Positions 42,670 to 54,725 of a stretch of 64,000 bases of DNA are shown here, in pieces. Made by a program: the position numbers and the translations under genes. Source of the stretch: Margaritifera margaritifera (lineage: Eukaryota > Mollusca > Bivalvia > Unionida > Margaritiferidae). Where the stretch lies: NCBI GenBank assembly GCA_029931535.1, contig JAQPZY010000912.1, positions 248,001 through 312,000 of the forward strand. The letters are read 5' to 3'. How positions within the stretch are numbered: position 1 is the first letter of the stretch; each line of letters starts with the position of its first letter. Under the pieces are notes generated by a model. That model did no database searches and was not told the DNA's origin. It worked only from the letters and a program-made list of their open reading frames with translations.

Positions 42670-43245
42670 GTTGGACTCTTGGTTGTTGTTGTTGTTGTTG
42701 TTGTTGCTGGAGAGGTTGAGGAAGTTGATATTCCTATTGGGGTAATTTGAATCCCTTTTGTTTCATTGGGTTTGACCCTTTCAGCAGTTTTGATCCTACC
42801 ATCAGCAGTTGCATTTGTTGTTGTTGTTGTTGCATCCTTGGTTGGTAGTGGTGTAGACATCGGTTCCTGGGCAGGGGCAGTTGGTCTGGACTGGTGTTGC
42901 TGTACTGTAGTTGTCTGCCTATAACGCCACCACGGTAAATGTCTCCCTCCCTGTCCCGGTCTTCTAACGGGCCCTCGTCTTTCCCATGGGCGACTCTCCA
43001 CTGGCCCTCTTCATTTTCCAAGATGATACATCTGATTCATTATTTCTGTCTTCTTCCCAAATTAGGAGAAGAGTTGTCCTCTTCTCCTGAGCCCGAAGGC
43101 TCCTTCCAGTTGCAACAGAAAGGTGTAGACCTTTCAGTGCATTCAGGGCATGCTCTGGGATAATTATTTCCATCTCTAACGATAAACTATGACTGCTCTC
43201 TTCTATGTTCGCTGTCGACTGTGCGTTTATGTGAAGAGGTCTAAA
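42656..43245 (-). pseudogene. Possible decayed coding exon with Gln/Thr repeats (unrecognised)
   Basis: The stretch is richer in GC than its surroundings. Minus-strand frames look protein-like but break between frames. They begin with IIIPEHALNALKGLHLSVATG (43,173 downward), then GQWRVAHGKDEGPLEDRD and GGVIGRQLQYSNTSPD, and end in runs of Gln or Thr encoded by (TTG)n/(TGT)n tracts near 42,684-42,706 and 42,816-42,832. A possible splice acceptor (GGTATTTTAG, minus strand) lies near 43,240. No family was recognised. It may be a retroelement gag-like remnant, a dead exon or chance. Confidence 0.35.
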
Positions 43246-43289
43246 ATACCTGCTTCATCTGGTTGCTAGTTTATTCCACACCCTTGCTC

Positions 43290-44135
43290 GCGGAGCCACA
43301 TTCGATACAACTTTGTTAGAGGATGCTCCATCAAGCATTTATACCACGTTTGATCAAAAACTGTGATTAACCTTTCTAGATAAATTAAGAGCAGATATCA
43401 TTTGTCTCGAGGGGTCGCTATGGAAGCCAAGCCGCTGCTAGAGTTTTGATAGACGGTGTCTTACTAACGATTCATACTAAGTATGATGGGAATTCGCTCA
43501 ACCGTTCTAAGGAAGCCACATCGTTGCTAAAGGAGCCACCCGACGAAGATTTGGTAGTTTGATCAACATTGGCTCTGCTGTTCTGGAGTTGAAGATGAAA
43601 ATAGGCTTTCCATATGATTGCCATGCAAGCCGAACGGTTGCTAGGGTTATTTGATAACGCATGCCCTAAAAATCAATTCTACCAAGTCTGATCAAAATTG
43701 GTCCCAGATGCTTTAGAGGTCTCCACTTGTTGCTAAGGAAGACACCATTGCCATCAAAACAACCACGGATACAAATTTGATAAGGCATGTCCTGAGAAAT
43801 ATTCTTACCAAGTGTGGTCGAAACTGTCTCAGTCGTTCTTGTCAAGCAGTCGAAAATAAGTTTCCCAACTGGTTGCTAATGAAGCCAAATCCTTGATAGA
43901 GGAGCCAATGGCTACGCATCTTTGATAAAGCATGCACTTCAAAACATTCCTGTTAAGTTTGGTCACAATTGGCTACTCAGTTCAGGAAAAGATCTCGAAT
44001 GTAGGTTTTGCATTTTTACTGTCATGGAAGCCTCACCGTTGCTAGTGAAGCCATCCCGAACATAATTTTGATAGTGCATATGATGAGGAACATTCCTACC
44101 AACACTGATGCAAACTCGACCAGCTGTTTCTGTGA
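43290..44135. repeat. Degenerate tandem repeat, period about 130-145 bp
   Basis: The words TTTGATAA(G/C)GCATG, ATTCCTACCAAG, GGTC(A)AAATTGGT, CCGTTCT and GTTGCTA(A)GGAAGCCA recur in order. The TTTGATA word falls at about 43,443, 43,649, 43,776, 43,920 and 44,065, so spacing is mostly 127-145 bp. The units are strongly diverged and contain no open frame across the array. It resembles widespread invertebrate tandem repeats with an ATTGGTTCAG-like core, from memory only. Confidence 0.7.
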
Positions 44136-44795
44136 ATAGCAATGTTGACAACAGACGATGCACGCCGAGCGAAGGGTCAGACGGTACTATCTCCTAGAAG
44201 GCATTTGCACCGAAATACACGTCTACGAGCCTGTCTGAACTTTCCACCTAAACATCGATATGTATGTAAAATGAAAACATCAGAAAAACAAACGCCGGAA
44301 GGTACTAGCAGATGTTGCCTTTTATGACGACTTGTCCCTACACTGCACAACGTAGAGAAGCAAATAAACCGTATCGGTGTCAGTGACACCCTCTTCTATC
44401 AACTCATAATAGTCACAAGTGACGCGCGTGCACAGTTTTGAGAGAAACACGATTATCCATTCTCGGGGACACGAAAGCATATGTCATAATTTTCCGCAAT
44501 ACAAAGCGGCGATTTTAATTGGTAAATACAAAAATCTAGTTTTATTTCGAGAAAGATAACTACGGTAAGAAAACAACTGAATCAAGGGTGTCAAAGAGAA
44601 TATGAATATTTATTAATAGGTTGATAAACTATGATCCACAGTCTTTATTCATATAGAACAAAATTAGACTTCTATTTAGCTTAATATAAAAAGGATAGAA
44701 TTTGCTCAGCAGTTTATTGTAATGCATTCATTCTAGTTACCAAACAAACTGTAGTGCTTAATTGCGTAATCTCTTGACCACAGCTTTCATTTCAC
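44136..44795. other. Intergenic sequence, no gene seen
   Basis: Mixed composition, with a few short open frames on both strands near 44,140-44,390 that show no motif. Nothing could be assigned. Confidence 0.45.
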
Positions 44796-44796
44796 C

Positions 44797-44829
44797 AAGA
44801 GAGAGAGACAGACAGAGAGACAGAGACAA
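44797..44829. repeat. GA/CAGA-rich microsatellite
   Basis: Short runs of GAGA mixed with GACAGA. Simple repeat. Confidence 0.85.
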
Positions 44830-44946
44830 CTCTTTTTTCTCTCAAAACCGTGCACTCGTCGTGCAAGATTTGCAGTATCGGTGTTTATTAAACTTCGTAA
44901 ACATCTGTTTCATTTAAGCAATTACATTGTAAATTAATTTTACCTA

Positions 44947-45028
44947 CTACTGCTATTGCTACTATTACTAATAATAATAATAATATTAATAATACTATTA
45001 CTGCTGCTACTAATAATAATAATAATAT
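44947..45028. repeat. TAA/ACT/CTG trinucleotide-rich tract
   Basis: A tract of ACT, TAA and GCT triplets, mostly (TAA)n and (AAT)n, in two nearby blocks. Simple repeat with no coding signal. Confidence 0.85.
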
Positions 45029-48000
45029 CCTTTATTTATAAAGGGTGACATAATTAGCTAATAGCTAGTTTACATTATAGCCCTGCAGTTAAAATATTGT
45101 TATCGCAAAGGTGTGTCACAGCTACAATTTACAAATGTTATGCGGTCCTAAACTCAGGATTAAGGTGACATTGAAAGATGACTTACAAGTAATGTTTTAT
45201 CTCTTGAAAAATTGTTCAACTAACTTATAAATGTTCTTGTAAATTAAATAGAAGGTGAATAAGACATTTTTTAAATTTATTTTATCCAGGTGAAGTTTAA
45301 AATAAAAAGTTAGACATGATTGTTCTAAAAGAATGGAAGAATTGCAGAGCAAAACTAAAGAGATAAATGAACACAGAGTGAAGACACTGGTGTACTTGAA
45401 TAAAAGATTGTGCGAACAATGTTTACTTACTCGGATTTTGAACATCCTGGATGGTTCTTTTGCTCTTTTAGCATCTACCCATATTACTGATAGTAGGCAT
45501 GATTTAAATGATTCTGGCAATGAGAAAAGCATCAAAACTAAAGCAGCCTAAACTTCATAATTTTTACCAGCCTTTTAAAAATGAATAAAATACGAATATA
45601 TATTCATTGTGTCTGTGATAGGTGTCAGTGTGTATGTTGCTTGCAAATGTTTATAGCATATAAGTAGTAAACACATAACTCCTCACAAGTATAAGAATAT
45701 ACCACAAGGTGTTAAATGTCTAAACTGAGAACATCACTGCATGACATACATCACGAACAACATTAACCCCAATAAGCTTTACAAAGGTTTTATATTAAAA
45801 CTAAGTCAAAATATCATGGTTATATCAAGTGGTTTCTTCGTGTCGTTTGATATGAAGATGAAAGAAGATGTTAATAACACTGTAGTATATAATTTGCGTA
45901 GAATACTTCTTAAAGGTGATAGTTAAGTTGAATAACTACAATAATTTCTGACATACAAAGATTTGTGGCAACCAGTATTTTAAGGATAAATAGAATTGAA
46001 CAAGGTGTCATGAATAATAAAACAGGAAAGTTACGATCAGGTTCAGTTGATGCATGAAATACTGGCACTGAAACTATACATTGAGCTATGTATCAAAAGA
46101 AGATAAGAATACCACTTGACTTTAAATACTAACACTTAATTGTATTCTGGTGCCCTTCCACGAGATTCCAAACTTAACTCTACAATAGCCTCTGAAGTGA
46201 TAAAAGGTGATAACTAAGACTATGAACTTGAAAACATTTATCTGGAATATGATACATATACGTCGGAATTATTTGCACAAATGGTCAAATAAATAAATGC
46301 AATTACTTTCTATTATGACTTCATTACTAAAGACACGTACGCTTGACTCTCCCATAATGAGCTTGAACGGAGTTTGGATACTATGTCAAAATGGTGGAGA
46401 GAGTGATCCAGAACTGTTTGCAAACTTAGTAATTGAAGAACGATCTTAGTCACTAAAGAAGATCTGCCAAATATAGTTTACTCTCAAGGTTTCCAATTGA
46501 GGTCACCGTTTACAGAATCCACTAAGTATTTCTTCGATGAACAACGAAAGCACTCATAAATTAGTACCTGAAACTTAAGCGTTTTTAATTTTGCGCTGAC
46601 ATTCATTGTATCTGGCTTGATTCAGTGAGCACACGCGATAACAGAGTTCATGGTACTGGTCATATATTAGTAAATGTTCAACAAGAAATCCACATACAGG
46701 TCAACAGTAAAAAAAAATGTATGTACTCACAAATTGCATATTTATTTCGCCCTTGATATTCAGGTAAAAACTGAATACAATTAGATAACATCTATAATAG
46801 TTTTGTTAATTTTACGTAAACAAACATTTACATCCTGATAATTTAGGACAAAACTAATTGTTAAAAGACAAAGTTGACATTGGATTGTAACGCTATCATC
46901 TGTCCAACTTTTCTGTTCAACAAGACATACAATAGAAAGCGATTACTCGGAGGTGAAAATGTGATCGTGATAGATCTTGATAATAAATTAGGTAAGTGGC
47001 TAGAAATAATGTTTGTTGTTTATCAAGAAACCAACATTTATGTCTCCGATTGGTGGCTATGGTAGTCTTTGCCATTTAAAAACCAATTAAGTTAACCAAA
47101 CTAGAATATAATTGTAGACTATTTTAAATATCAGTATGGGTAATTGTACAAACTACAATTCTGTAATCAAGTATTTCAGGGATAATATACGTTTTGGTTG
47201 TATTTGACAGCGAGGAAAGCAAGCAATGGACACTGTGTTTGAAGCAAATCGTATTATTCCTGACGAAATGAAAGTAGAAACTGTGAACACGTTCTAACAG
47301 ATTAAAAGCAAATAACTTATAATGCATTTAGAGTTTCCCTTTCACTATAAAGTTCTCACTGGTCCGTAAGGTAATATATTTATATTGTTAAGCAAACAAC
47401 GCTTACATTGACAATATAAATGTATGTATTGTGATGCTAAGCAACTCATAATAAATTCATTTCCTGATAAATTTCCATGTGATTCATCAATGAATTGTTG
47501 CACATCTCGAAATTTAGCTTCTTTTTAATTGCACATTTGTATTCTTTTACCTAAACTTCCTTTTCGTCTATGTCTGTTGTAAATGAATAACGTTGGGACT
47601 TTAACCCACAAAACTCTATACTTGGACTACCATTTGACTCGTCCGTTAAAGGTCCACGACTTTTCTTATTCATTTATGAGATACCAGATCTGTCGGTAGT
47701 CACTAGTGTCTTAAAATATGATGCTATATTTCATGTAATTGAAAAAGTGTTTTACCTCAACATAGATAAACATTAAATCTATATCAGTCATGAATACTCT
47801 CTTTCGTCACCGTATTTGTTTCTGAGTTTACTATACTAAAATCTGCACATTATTCATTTAGATAATTGCAAAACTGTAAATCCATTATATATTGGTTTTG
47901 TTAATTTAAATATTCTTGTTTGTTACACTAATCAATACTAAGTCATCGTCAATAGTTGTTCTCCTTGCAAAGTTGGGGCATTTATACAATTTATTTTCAT

Positions 48001-50320
48001 TTGCTCACATTTTAACAGTTTTTGACCACTAAGATTTTCCGTATGTTTACTGGATACAGAATTGTTCATCAATTTAAAAAAAGCCTTTTCCTAAATCAGT
48101 GTTAGCATTTTGTCACAAAATTTGTATTCTGCTCAATCTAGGATTCTAACCACAGTTGCCCTTCAAGCAAAACAAATGTACACATATTTTTCCATTGAAA
48201 AACCAAGTGTATGTAAAGTTTTAAGTTCATGTAGTGAATGAGGTATATGTATTTTCTTGTTCAATGTACACAATAGCTTCATATTGTTGGTTCTGTACTC
48301 TTGCTATCTTTAACCAACTCTTTTGTAAGGGAAATAAATCTTTATTTTTGTTATCAGAAATTAGATTCTCGGGAACTAATGGGTTAGTCTTTGAAGTGTA
48401 ATGAAGTATCCGAATGAGCAGATGTCCGCGTATGCATGGCGCAAGAGCATAATGTTTTCGAAGAACAAAATAAATTAATTATAGTTTGGATAAAATCTTG
48501 TAAGTCATCCTTAGCTCTAATTTGACAAGCAAAAGCTGGCCAATTTTCAATTCATCGTTCTATACCACAATAATTTTGCTACAAACGGAAAATATATACC
48601 AAGAGTATGTGCTTCTTAAAACAAAGTGTACAGGGGGAACAATTTCCTTCAATAAGTTATTCCAGGCGTGTATTGATTTATCTGAGGACATCAATGTCCA
48701 GTCACCCATGTTCGATACATTCTAATTTGCTTCATAACCTAACGTTCTTAAGTAAGTAAGTAATAAAATATACACTATATATAATCTTGGTTATATTAGT
48801 ACATTCATGACAAAAATCAACTACAATAGTACAAAATTGCCAAATGCTAAAATGGATAGGCTGTACGAATATAAGTCATCGTCAAAGGTGAGTTGGTGTA
48901 ACACCAATTCAAAAAACATTCCATTGAAATGCATGCACTTTTAACAAATGAGTTTCTATTTAGTGACATTTAATGATAAATAAATTAAATTTTGCCGTGC
49001 TTCTAAATTAATGTAAAAATGCTTCTTATAGTCCTGGGTATAAGATCCATTGTAAGTTGACTATCGTATTGGGTTGATGCAAGTGGCGGTTTCATATTGA
49101 TCAAATTTGGTTCACAAAAAATAATAAATTAATAATATATCTGAAATTGACTGATGTAAATGGCCCTATCCAGACAACTCGAGAATGAATCACCATTTAT
49201 ACTGGTTTTCCTGTCATTGAGTTGTAATTTGAACCAGTCTTGCTGTACTAATACACAAACTAAACAGTAGTGCAAAACTCGGAAGCATTCTAAACGATGG
49301 CATATGGTACTTTTTTAGATAAATAATTTTAGCATTGCTTTGTCTCTGTTTATTGTACAATGAATGGCTGATTCAGTGACTGTTTTAAACTGGGGGGGAT
49401 ACCTAAGTTTCATTGAACCGGTAATTTTTACTTACTTTTAGTCCACAGACCAGTGACGCAGTAAGTAGGTGTTATATAAGGCTTTACGCTCGCTTTAAGA
49501 AAGAGTAGATGCCATCGCAGTACTGTTTAACCTGAGTAAGAAATACCCAGAAGCGGTGGAGGTAATATTGGCAACGCGCTGTAGGCAGTAAATGGCAATG
49601 ACTCTTAGAGCAAGTTAAGATTTGCTTGAGCGCTGAACTGCACAAGAATGAAGTAATTAGCTCAGTTCGGTGCGATCATGAACAAATGTTGCCGTGTTAT
49701 CAATCTGGAGCTTCTCATGTGCGGCATGGTACAATACTCTCGTTTTCACCTGGAGTTGGCGCAGCTCTTGTGTGGCGTAAGTCGTGAGATTTGCTAGAAA
49801 TATGCCAGAAGCGACCTGATGCTGCTAATTCTATAAACAGGGCTATACTCTCCTAGATTTACGCTACCAAATTCTTTGTAAATACATTGTATTTCATCAT
49901 CATAATATACTAATAAACCTTAACTACACTTGGATCTTCTTCATTTATTTTGCTTCTAACACTCATATTTGCCTTAAATGTTATTACGTAACTAGCAAAT
50001 ATTGACTTTTCGACCGAAAAATAAAGACGTATTGGCCTCAAGTTCCGCATTTTGTTTTATATTATCCTAAGTTAACATTTCGAAACAGAGACGTGCATTT
50101 TTGTATGTAATATTGAAGTTTTGCTGATAGAGTGTCTACAAATGTTACGTTCATGAACAAGGTTTAAGATTGTTTGCAGTGCTATCCCCCGACTGTCCCA
50201 GTACTCTAAAATTAGTTTCAATATATGAACTTGTCTTTCGTTGTTAGTATCAGTTTTTTAGCACTTGAAACATTATAATAGATCACCTGTATATAATTAG
50301 TCGCCAGCTTAGAAAAGACA
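45029..50320. other. Long intergenic stretch, no gene supported
   Basis: AT-rich sequence. A plus-strand frame at 45,333-45,551 has mildly protein-like composition (EINEHRVKTLVYLNKRLCE), but it has no recognised motif and no supporting signals. A stretch richer in GC at about 49,440-49,860 stands out in composition but contains no long frame and could be an old repeat. Nothing else could be assigned. Confidence 0.45.
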
Positions 50321-50321
50321 G

Positions 50322-50478
50322 ATAACCGTTATAGCTTAGTTGGTAGAGCGTAATCCAAGTGTCATGGGTTCGATACCAACCCAGGTCAGCCCGAGTCGAC
50401 ACTTTCCTCACTTTTGATATAGCCAATAATGTCTTTGAAGTGCAGTTAAAACAAATAAAAACAAACAAACAAAAAAAT
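50322..50478 (+). mobile_element. tRNA-derived SINE, plus strand
   Basis: A tRNA-like head carries an A box (TAGCTTAGTTGGTAGAGCG, from about 50,335) and a B box (GGGTTCGATACCAACCC, from about 50,367), properly spaced for an RNA polymerase III internal promoter but with a shortened anticodon region. A body unrelated to tRNA (GCCCGAGTCGACAC onwards) follows and ends in an A-rich tail of AAAC/AAAT units at about 50,450-50,478. The shortened anticodon arm plus body and tail argue for a SINE rather than a tRNA gene. Target-site duplications were not found. Confidence 0.72.
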
Positions 50479-51452
50479 GCAAGTGCCATGGTGGACTGAT
50501 TTTTAAAAAAATCAAACAATATATGGACTAATGCAATTTTGTTTTCCTATTTGGCATCGATAGAATTTCTACTATTGTTAACCAACAAAGATTAAGTTCA
50601 AGTACAATAAAGGAACTTACTCTTCTTCCCTTGTTTCGTGGTGACCGCGCAAGGAAAGTGAAACATTTTTAATAGGAAAGAAGTCTCTATAAGCAACAGA
50701 CTTTAGCTACACTGCCTTCATTGCGGGTTTTAACATAACATTGAGGTTATGATTAAAGATACAGTAGTGAAATACGGAAGAAACAGTTATTGTTTGGAAG
50801 AAAATAACATCTCCAATAAATAAATGTCTGGAGCGATATGATGTCAAGAAAACTGCTAAATCCAAAAGACAAGAATGCACTAGAACAAAAAGGTACAAAG
50901 ACTTGATGAATGACCTACAGAGAGAACATTAGTGACGTCTACAATATGGACAAACTATATGCAACGTATGTTGTCTCTTGCCAGAAATAATAGGGCCCAT
51001 ACGGAGTCACAATATGGGAACTCCAGAAAAACTCTGAGGTTAAGAATTTAAAATCTATAACTTACCTAAAACGGTGAAACCAATGATTGCGCACTGTCGT
51101 ATCTACAAAACATTCTAATGACACCTCTCATAGCTAGAAAACGACGGAATTATATTGTCTTGGAAATCAAAGGTCCACTGGGAGGTAAATTAGTAAATGG
51201 ACTAAATCCTTCTTCTAAACTCATCGTAATTGTTTTCCCATAAAATGATCTTTGTTCAAATGTGCAATGCCAATATCTTAAAATGCCGCATGCGAAATGT
51301 TATTTTATACAAGTTAAAACGACGAATAATATTTTTAATGGATATTTTATATATTTTAAAATAAGTCAAGGACCAGATGAATTAAATCAATGTTAAAATA
51401 CATACAATACATACTTACTTACTCTCATAAATGCATACATAAATATAAATAT
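50479..51452. other. Intergenic sequence, no gene seen
   Basis: AT-rich, with no supported coding region or repeat. Confidence 0.5.
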
Positions 51453-51453
51453 A

Positions 51454-51514
<61 letters not shown>
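51453..51514. repeat. (GT)n microsatellite
   Basis: About 31 GT dinucleotides with a single TTT interruption. Alternating purine-pyrimidine sequence of this kind can adopt Z-form DNA, but there is no sign of a role here. Confidence 0.97.
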
Positions 51515-51516
<2 letters not shown>

Positions 51517-52460
51517 AATATGGAAACAAAATAGCAGAGTATTCTTCCTATACTTAATCTTCGCACTGAAACGTTATGAACAAATTTTGAAAATTATGAA
51601 AATTTTATAAAGATGTTATCAGTATGTATCTTTCTTGCTTCTTGATAAATGTGGATATTTATCAATGAGATTAATTGTAATACAAACACCTTTCTTACAC
51701 AATACATACTTAGCAGCATGCGCATAACTCATGAAACAAATATACTTGTAATATTAAAGGGGGAAAGGAATAAATAGTAAATGTTCGTTTGTACCTTATA
51801 TTGTATGCATGCATGTATGTATGTATGCATATATGACTGACTGACTGACTGACTTTTCTTAAATAGAGATTACATTAGGTTTATCAAATTCAGAATAGTA
51901 CGTGATCTTGAAATACAGCCAAGAATCAAAGTACAAAATAAACGAGAAAAACTTCGTCAACTAACGCGTTTACAAGATGCAACATCTAATTAAGTACAGC
52001 GGTATCAATATGTTCCTTGAAATACAGAACTGATATCGTTTAGTGTGGTACAGTATTTGTGTTCTTTCAACATATGCCTGATGCTAGCAATGATCCAAAG
52101 AATGCAAGTGCACGCTGTATCTATTGTTAAGTAATTAACATTACCTTTGAGATATTAAAGACAAGGATTTTTCTGTATGGTTTTGGAATATGTTTGAAAT
52201 TACTGCTTTAGTTATTCCTATTGTAGGAAACTGATACGTAGAGTCAATACATGCAAAAAGAACAATTTAATCACATTGCAACAGTATGTTACTTTTTCAA
52301 CGTGATAAATGTACATATTTATCAATGAAATTTTATTTGTAATCCAAACATGTTTCTTAAGTAATACATAGTTTACAAAGCATGTACGTATTAAGCATGT
52401 ACTTGATTGAAGGCAAATATCAATATATTCGCATATATACGTCTATGTATGCATGTATGC
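51515..52460. other. Intergenic sequence with ATGC/ATGT and TGAC tetranucleotide tracts
   Basis: Short tetranucleotide tracts at about 51,805-51,855 are built from ATGC, ATGT and TGAC. No gene could be supported in the remainder. Confidence 0.55.
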
Positions 52461-52477
52461 TGTATCGTACTAACTGG

Positions 52478-52622
52478 GGATGGGAGGGCGACGGGGCTGT
52501 TGCCCCGGGCGTCAGAGGTTATGGGGCGCCAAAACATCTGATAACAATTCGGGCCTCGTATTCGGGCCCTTTGGGCCATCATCGTCGCCCCGGGCGCCAT
52601 TTACCCTTAAAACGCCACTGCA
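52478..52622. repeat. GC-rich interspersed repeat fragment with GCCCCGGGCG palindromes
   Basis: An island of about 145 bp, far richer in GC than its flanks. It contains GTTGCCCCGGGCGTC, ATGGGGCGCCAAAAC and CGTCGCCCCGGGCGCCAT, so GCCCCGGGCG occurs twice and is itself almost self-complementary, and it ends in TAAAACGCCACTGCATG. The organisation suggests a fragment of a dispersed element, possibly the terminal region of a transposon. The family is not identified, and the frames that cross it look like accidents of composition. Confidence 0.5.
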
Positions 52623-53010
52623 TGCATGTATGGGTGGATGTTCAATATACGTCACTTCGGATGGATAGCAGTTACAACAAAGGCAGTATTTAGTCAAAGT
52701 AATTTGAGAAACAAATGTGAATTACGATGACCGGAAAAATTACAACATTACTCAACATATCGATCAAAGTTTATCAAATTCAGAGATACGTGAAGATACC
52801 CATCCAAGAGCGGTAGATCAAACTTTCTGCCGCAGAACAAATCATATGTATAAGTAGAACGAGATAATGAAACGTAGATGGTTTACGAATATCTTTTGTA
52901 CAATAAACAATTACAAAATTAATAAGACAACACAATTCTAATCAAAATAGGAATAACATGGAACAAACCCCGTAGTGTCAATGAAAAAGGAAGTGACAAT
53001 ATGCGCTCAC
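52623..53010. other. Intergenic sequence, no gene seen
   Basis: AT-rich spacer with no supported feature. Confidence 0.5.
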
Positions 53011-53011
53011 A

Positions 53012-53020
53012 ATTACTATT

Positions 53021-53101
<81 letters not shown>
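53012..53101. repeat. Compound (ATT)n-(TA)n microsatellite
   Basis: About eight ATT triplets pass into about 33 TA dinucleotides. The Tyr/Ile-rich frame crossing it is a repeat artefact. Confidence 0.96.
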
Positions 53102-53104
<3 letters not shown>

Positions 53105-53349
53105 CCAAACATATCCATGCGTTGCTAAACAAAAAGATTCACAGATTTTTTATAACTAGTCTTTGCACAGATTTGGTTTACTTAAATGATAATATACTAC
53201 CTCTTTTCGCTATTATGCTAGGACATTTTGGGTGTAAGTAGGGCGTGCATTTTACTGTACAGGGAAGCTATACCACATGCCGTCACAAGCATTATTCTGT
53301 TTCGTACATAATCATCGATAGAAGACAAACAACCAACCCTGCTTCCAAG

Positions 53350-54725
53350 AATTGTCACTATCAAAACATCATCTTCCTGACTGAATAAATTAACCCCGTC
53401 TCTCACCTCTAAAGTGTCAATCACACTCTCAAAGAAATCATTCCATTCTGCAAGTAGCTTCTCACAGCCTAAAATAAGATGTTTCGCCCTGTAGTCAACC
53501 TCTTTTCAACCTTTTCAGGGTCACTGAATTGTTTTATATCGTACATTTATTTAGCATTCAATATTTCTTTTGCAAACAATCTCTTCGCTTTCTTATCATT
53601 CGCTTATGACATGTATTCCCAGCCTCGTGACATACCATTAGAAATCCATTCTCTACGCTACTGCCGCATTTCCGTGTGAAACTATTTAACGTTTAATAGT
53701 TTTCAAAACGGTTTAGCATATGGTCAAAACCTCTTCCTGAGCAGAAACTGTAATATGTTTATCATATCTTGAATAACAATTGCCAATATCGGCATTCGTC
53801 TCTCGTTCCACCGTGTCGAACGGTCGTAACAAAAATCGGTGCTTGTTGCTTCCTTCTACTTATCTGATCTGCCGAGGTTTTCTTCCAATTTACGGATTTG
53901 ATTATATATACGTCAGCCCTTGTTGCTTTACGTAAAACTGGCCTGATAAACTCTATTTTTACAGGATCATGATCTGTAATAATCAAGGAATGATTATCTA
54001 TGATATCCGCCTTAACCACTAGGTTGAACTTACTATTTTGCAATATTATATGGTCTATCAAATGTTTGAATATGCCATCGGCTGACGAAAACATAAGCTC
54101 AGTACTAGTACATATGGCTTGACTGTTAACAGACACTAAATGCCTTTCACATACAAACTTCTCCAGAACAGCAGCTCTGACGTTTCCTGTTAACAACTTG
54201 GCTTTGGAGCCAAATAATTAACTTAACTGGCTGTTGAAATCGCCTGCGATTATGGGACTGCCCTCTTGGCTAAACATATTAAATAGATCTTTCTATTCTT
54301 TGATAGTTTCCGAGTAAGTTGCAACTGAAAATTAGTTGATGACCAAAGGGCTCCAGAAACAAAATATTTGTATTTATCGTTTCACTTCGCCTCCACTATT
54401 TAACTCTATCTTTGCGAGCGCTTGACATAGGAGTAACACAAAGCGACTTTCTGTACAGAATTGCTATTCCACCAACACTTGTTTGCCTCAACCTTTCTTC
54501 GAATTACACCGTTAACCTACTGTCAGAGCGTTAGAACGATTTAAATTCGGGATATATGGAGCCTAGGAAATTAAACTGGTCGGGCATAAAACAGTGTTCA
54601 GAGAGTACTGCAATGTCTACTTCGTTTAATAAACAGTGTAGGTAAGGTAAACCGTATATTACCCCTTGTACATTCATGTCATCAGACGAAATAAATGGAC
54701 AGACATTTGACGGCATAAGGAAATA
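53350..54725 (-). mobile_element. CR1/L2-like LINE relic, endonuclease and linker region
   Basis: Minus-strand remnant of a second type of LINE. Starting near 54,716 it reads NVQGV, LLNEVDIAVLSEHCFMP (the catalytic Glu region of the endonuclease), then IIAGDFNSQL at about 54,260-54,230 (the GDFN motif), and HSLIITDHDPVKIEF near 53,995-53,950 (the S/T-D-H-D-P motif). The linker typical of CR1-like ORF2 follows, with WISNG..RGW and KKAKRLFAKEI (about 53,650-53,560) and YDIKQFSDPEK. Scattered stops and frame changes show it is dead. No reverse transcriptase follows; recognisable coding sequence ends before the (TA)n tract. Confidence 0.78.
53762..54290 (-). pseudogene. LINE endonuclease C-terminal half (GDFN to SDH-type motif)
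   Basis: The best preserved part of the CR1/L2-like relic, with 144 uninterrupted codons from 54,196 to 53,762. The GDFN motif just upstream is separated from it by an in-frame TAA near 54,222. In family terms it would cut genomic DNA to prime reverse transcription. The conserved TDHDP is present with its Asp-His pair. The interruption and lack of a polymerase make activity implausible. Confidence 0.75.

Noticed and set aside
45197..45551. Overlapping 112-codon minus and 72-codon plus frames
   Set aside because: No motif, no splice or polyadenylation context and no homology recalled. The plus frame has mildly protein-like composition but is not enough to call a gene.
50335..50385. Functional tRNA gene
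   Set aside because: A and B boxes are present, but the anticodon region is shortened and the cloverleaf does not close. The following body and A-rich tail fit a SINE.
53479..53679. Plus-strand hydrophobic 66-codon frame
   Set aside because: It is antisense to the CR1/L2-like linker segment, whose WISNG..RGW and KKAKRLFAKEI words lie on the minus strand.
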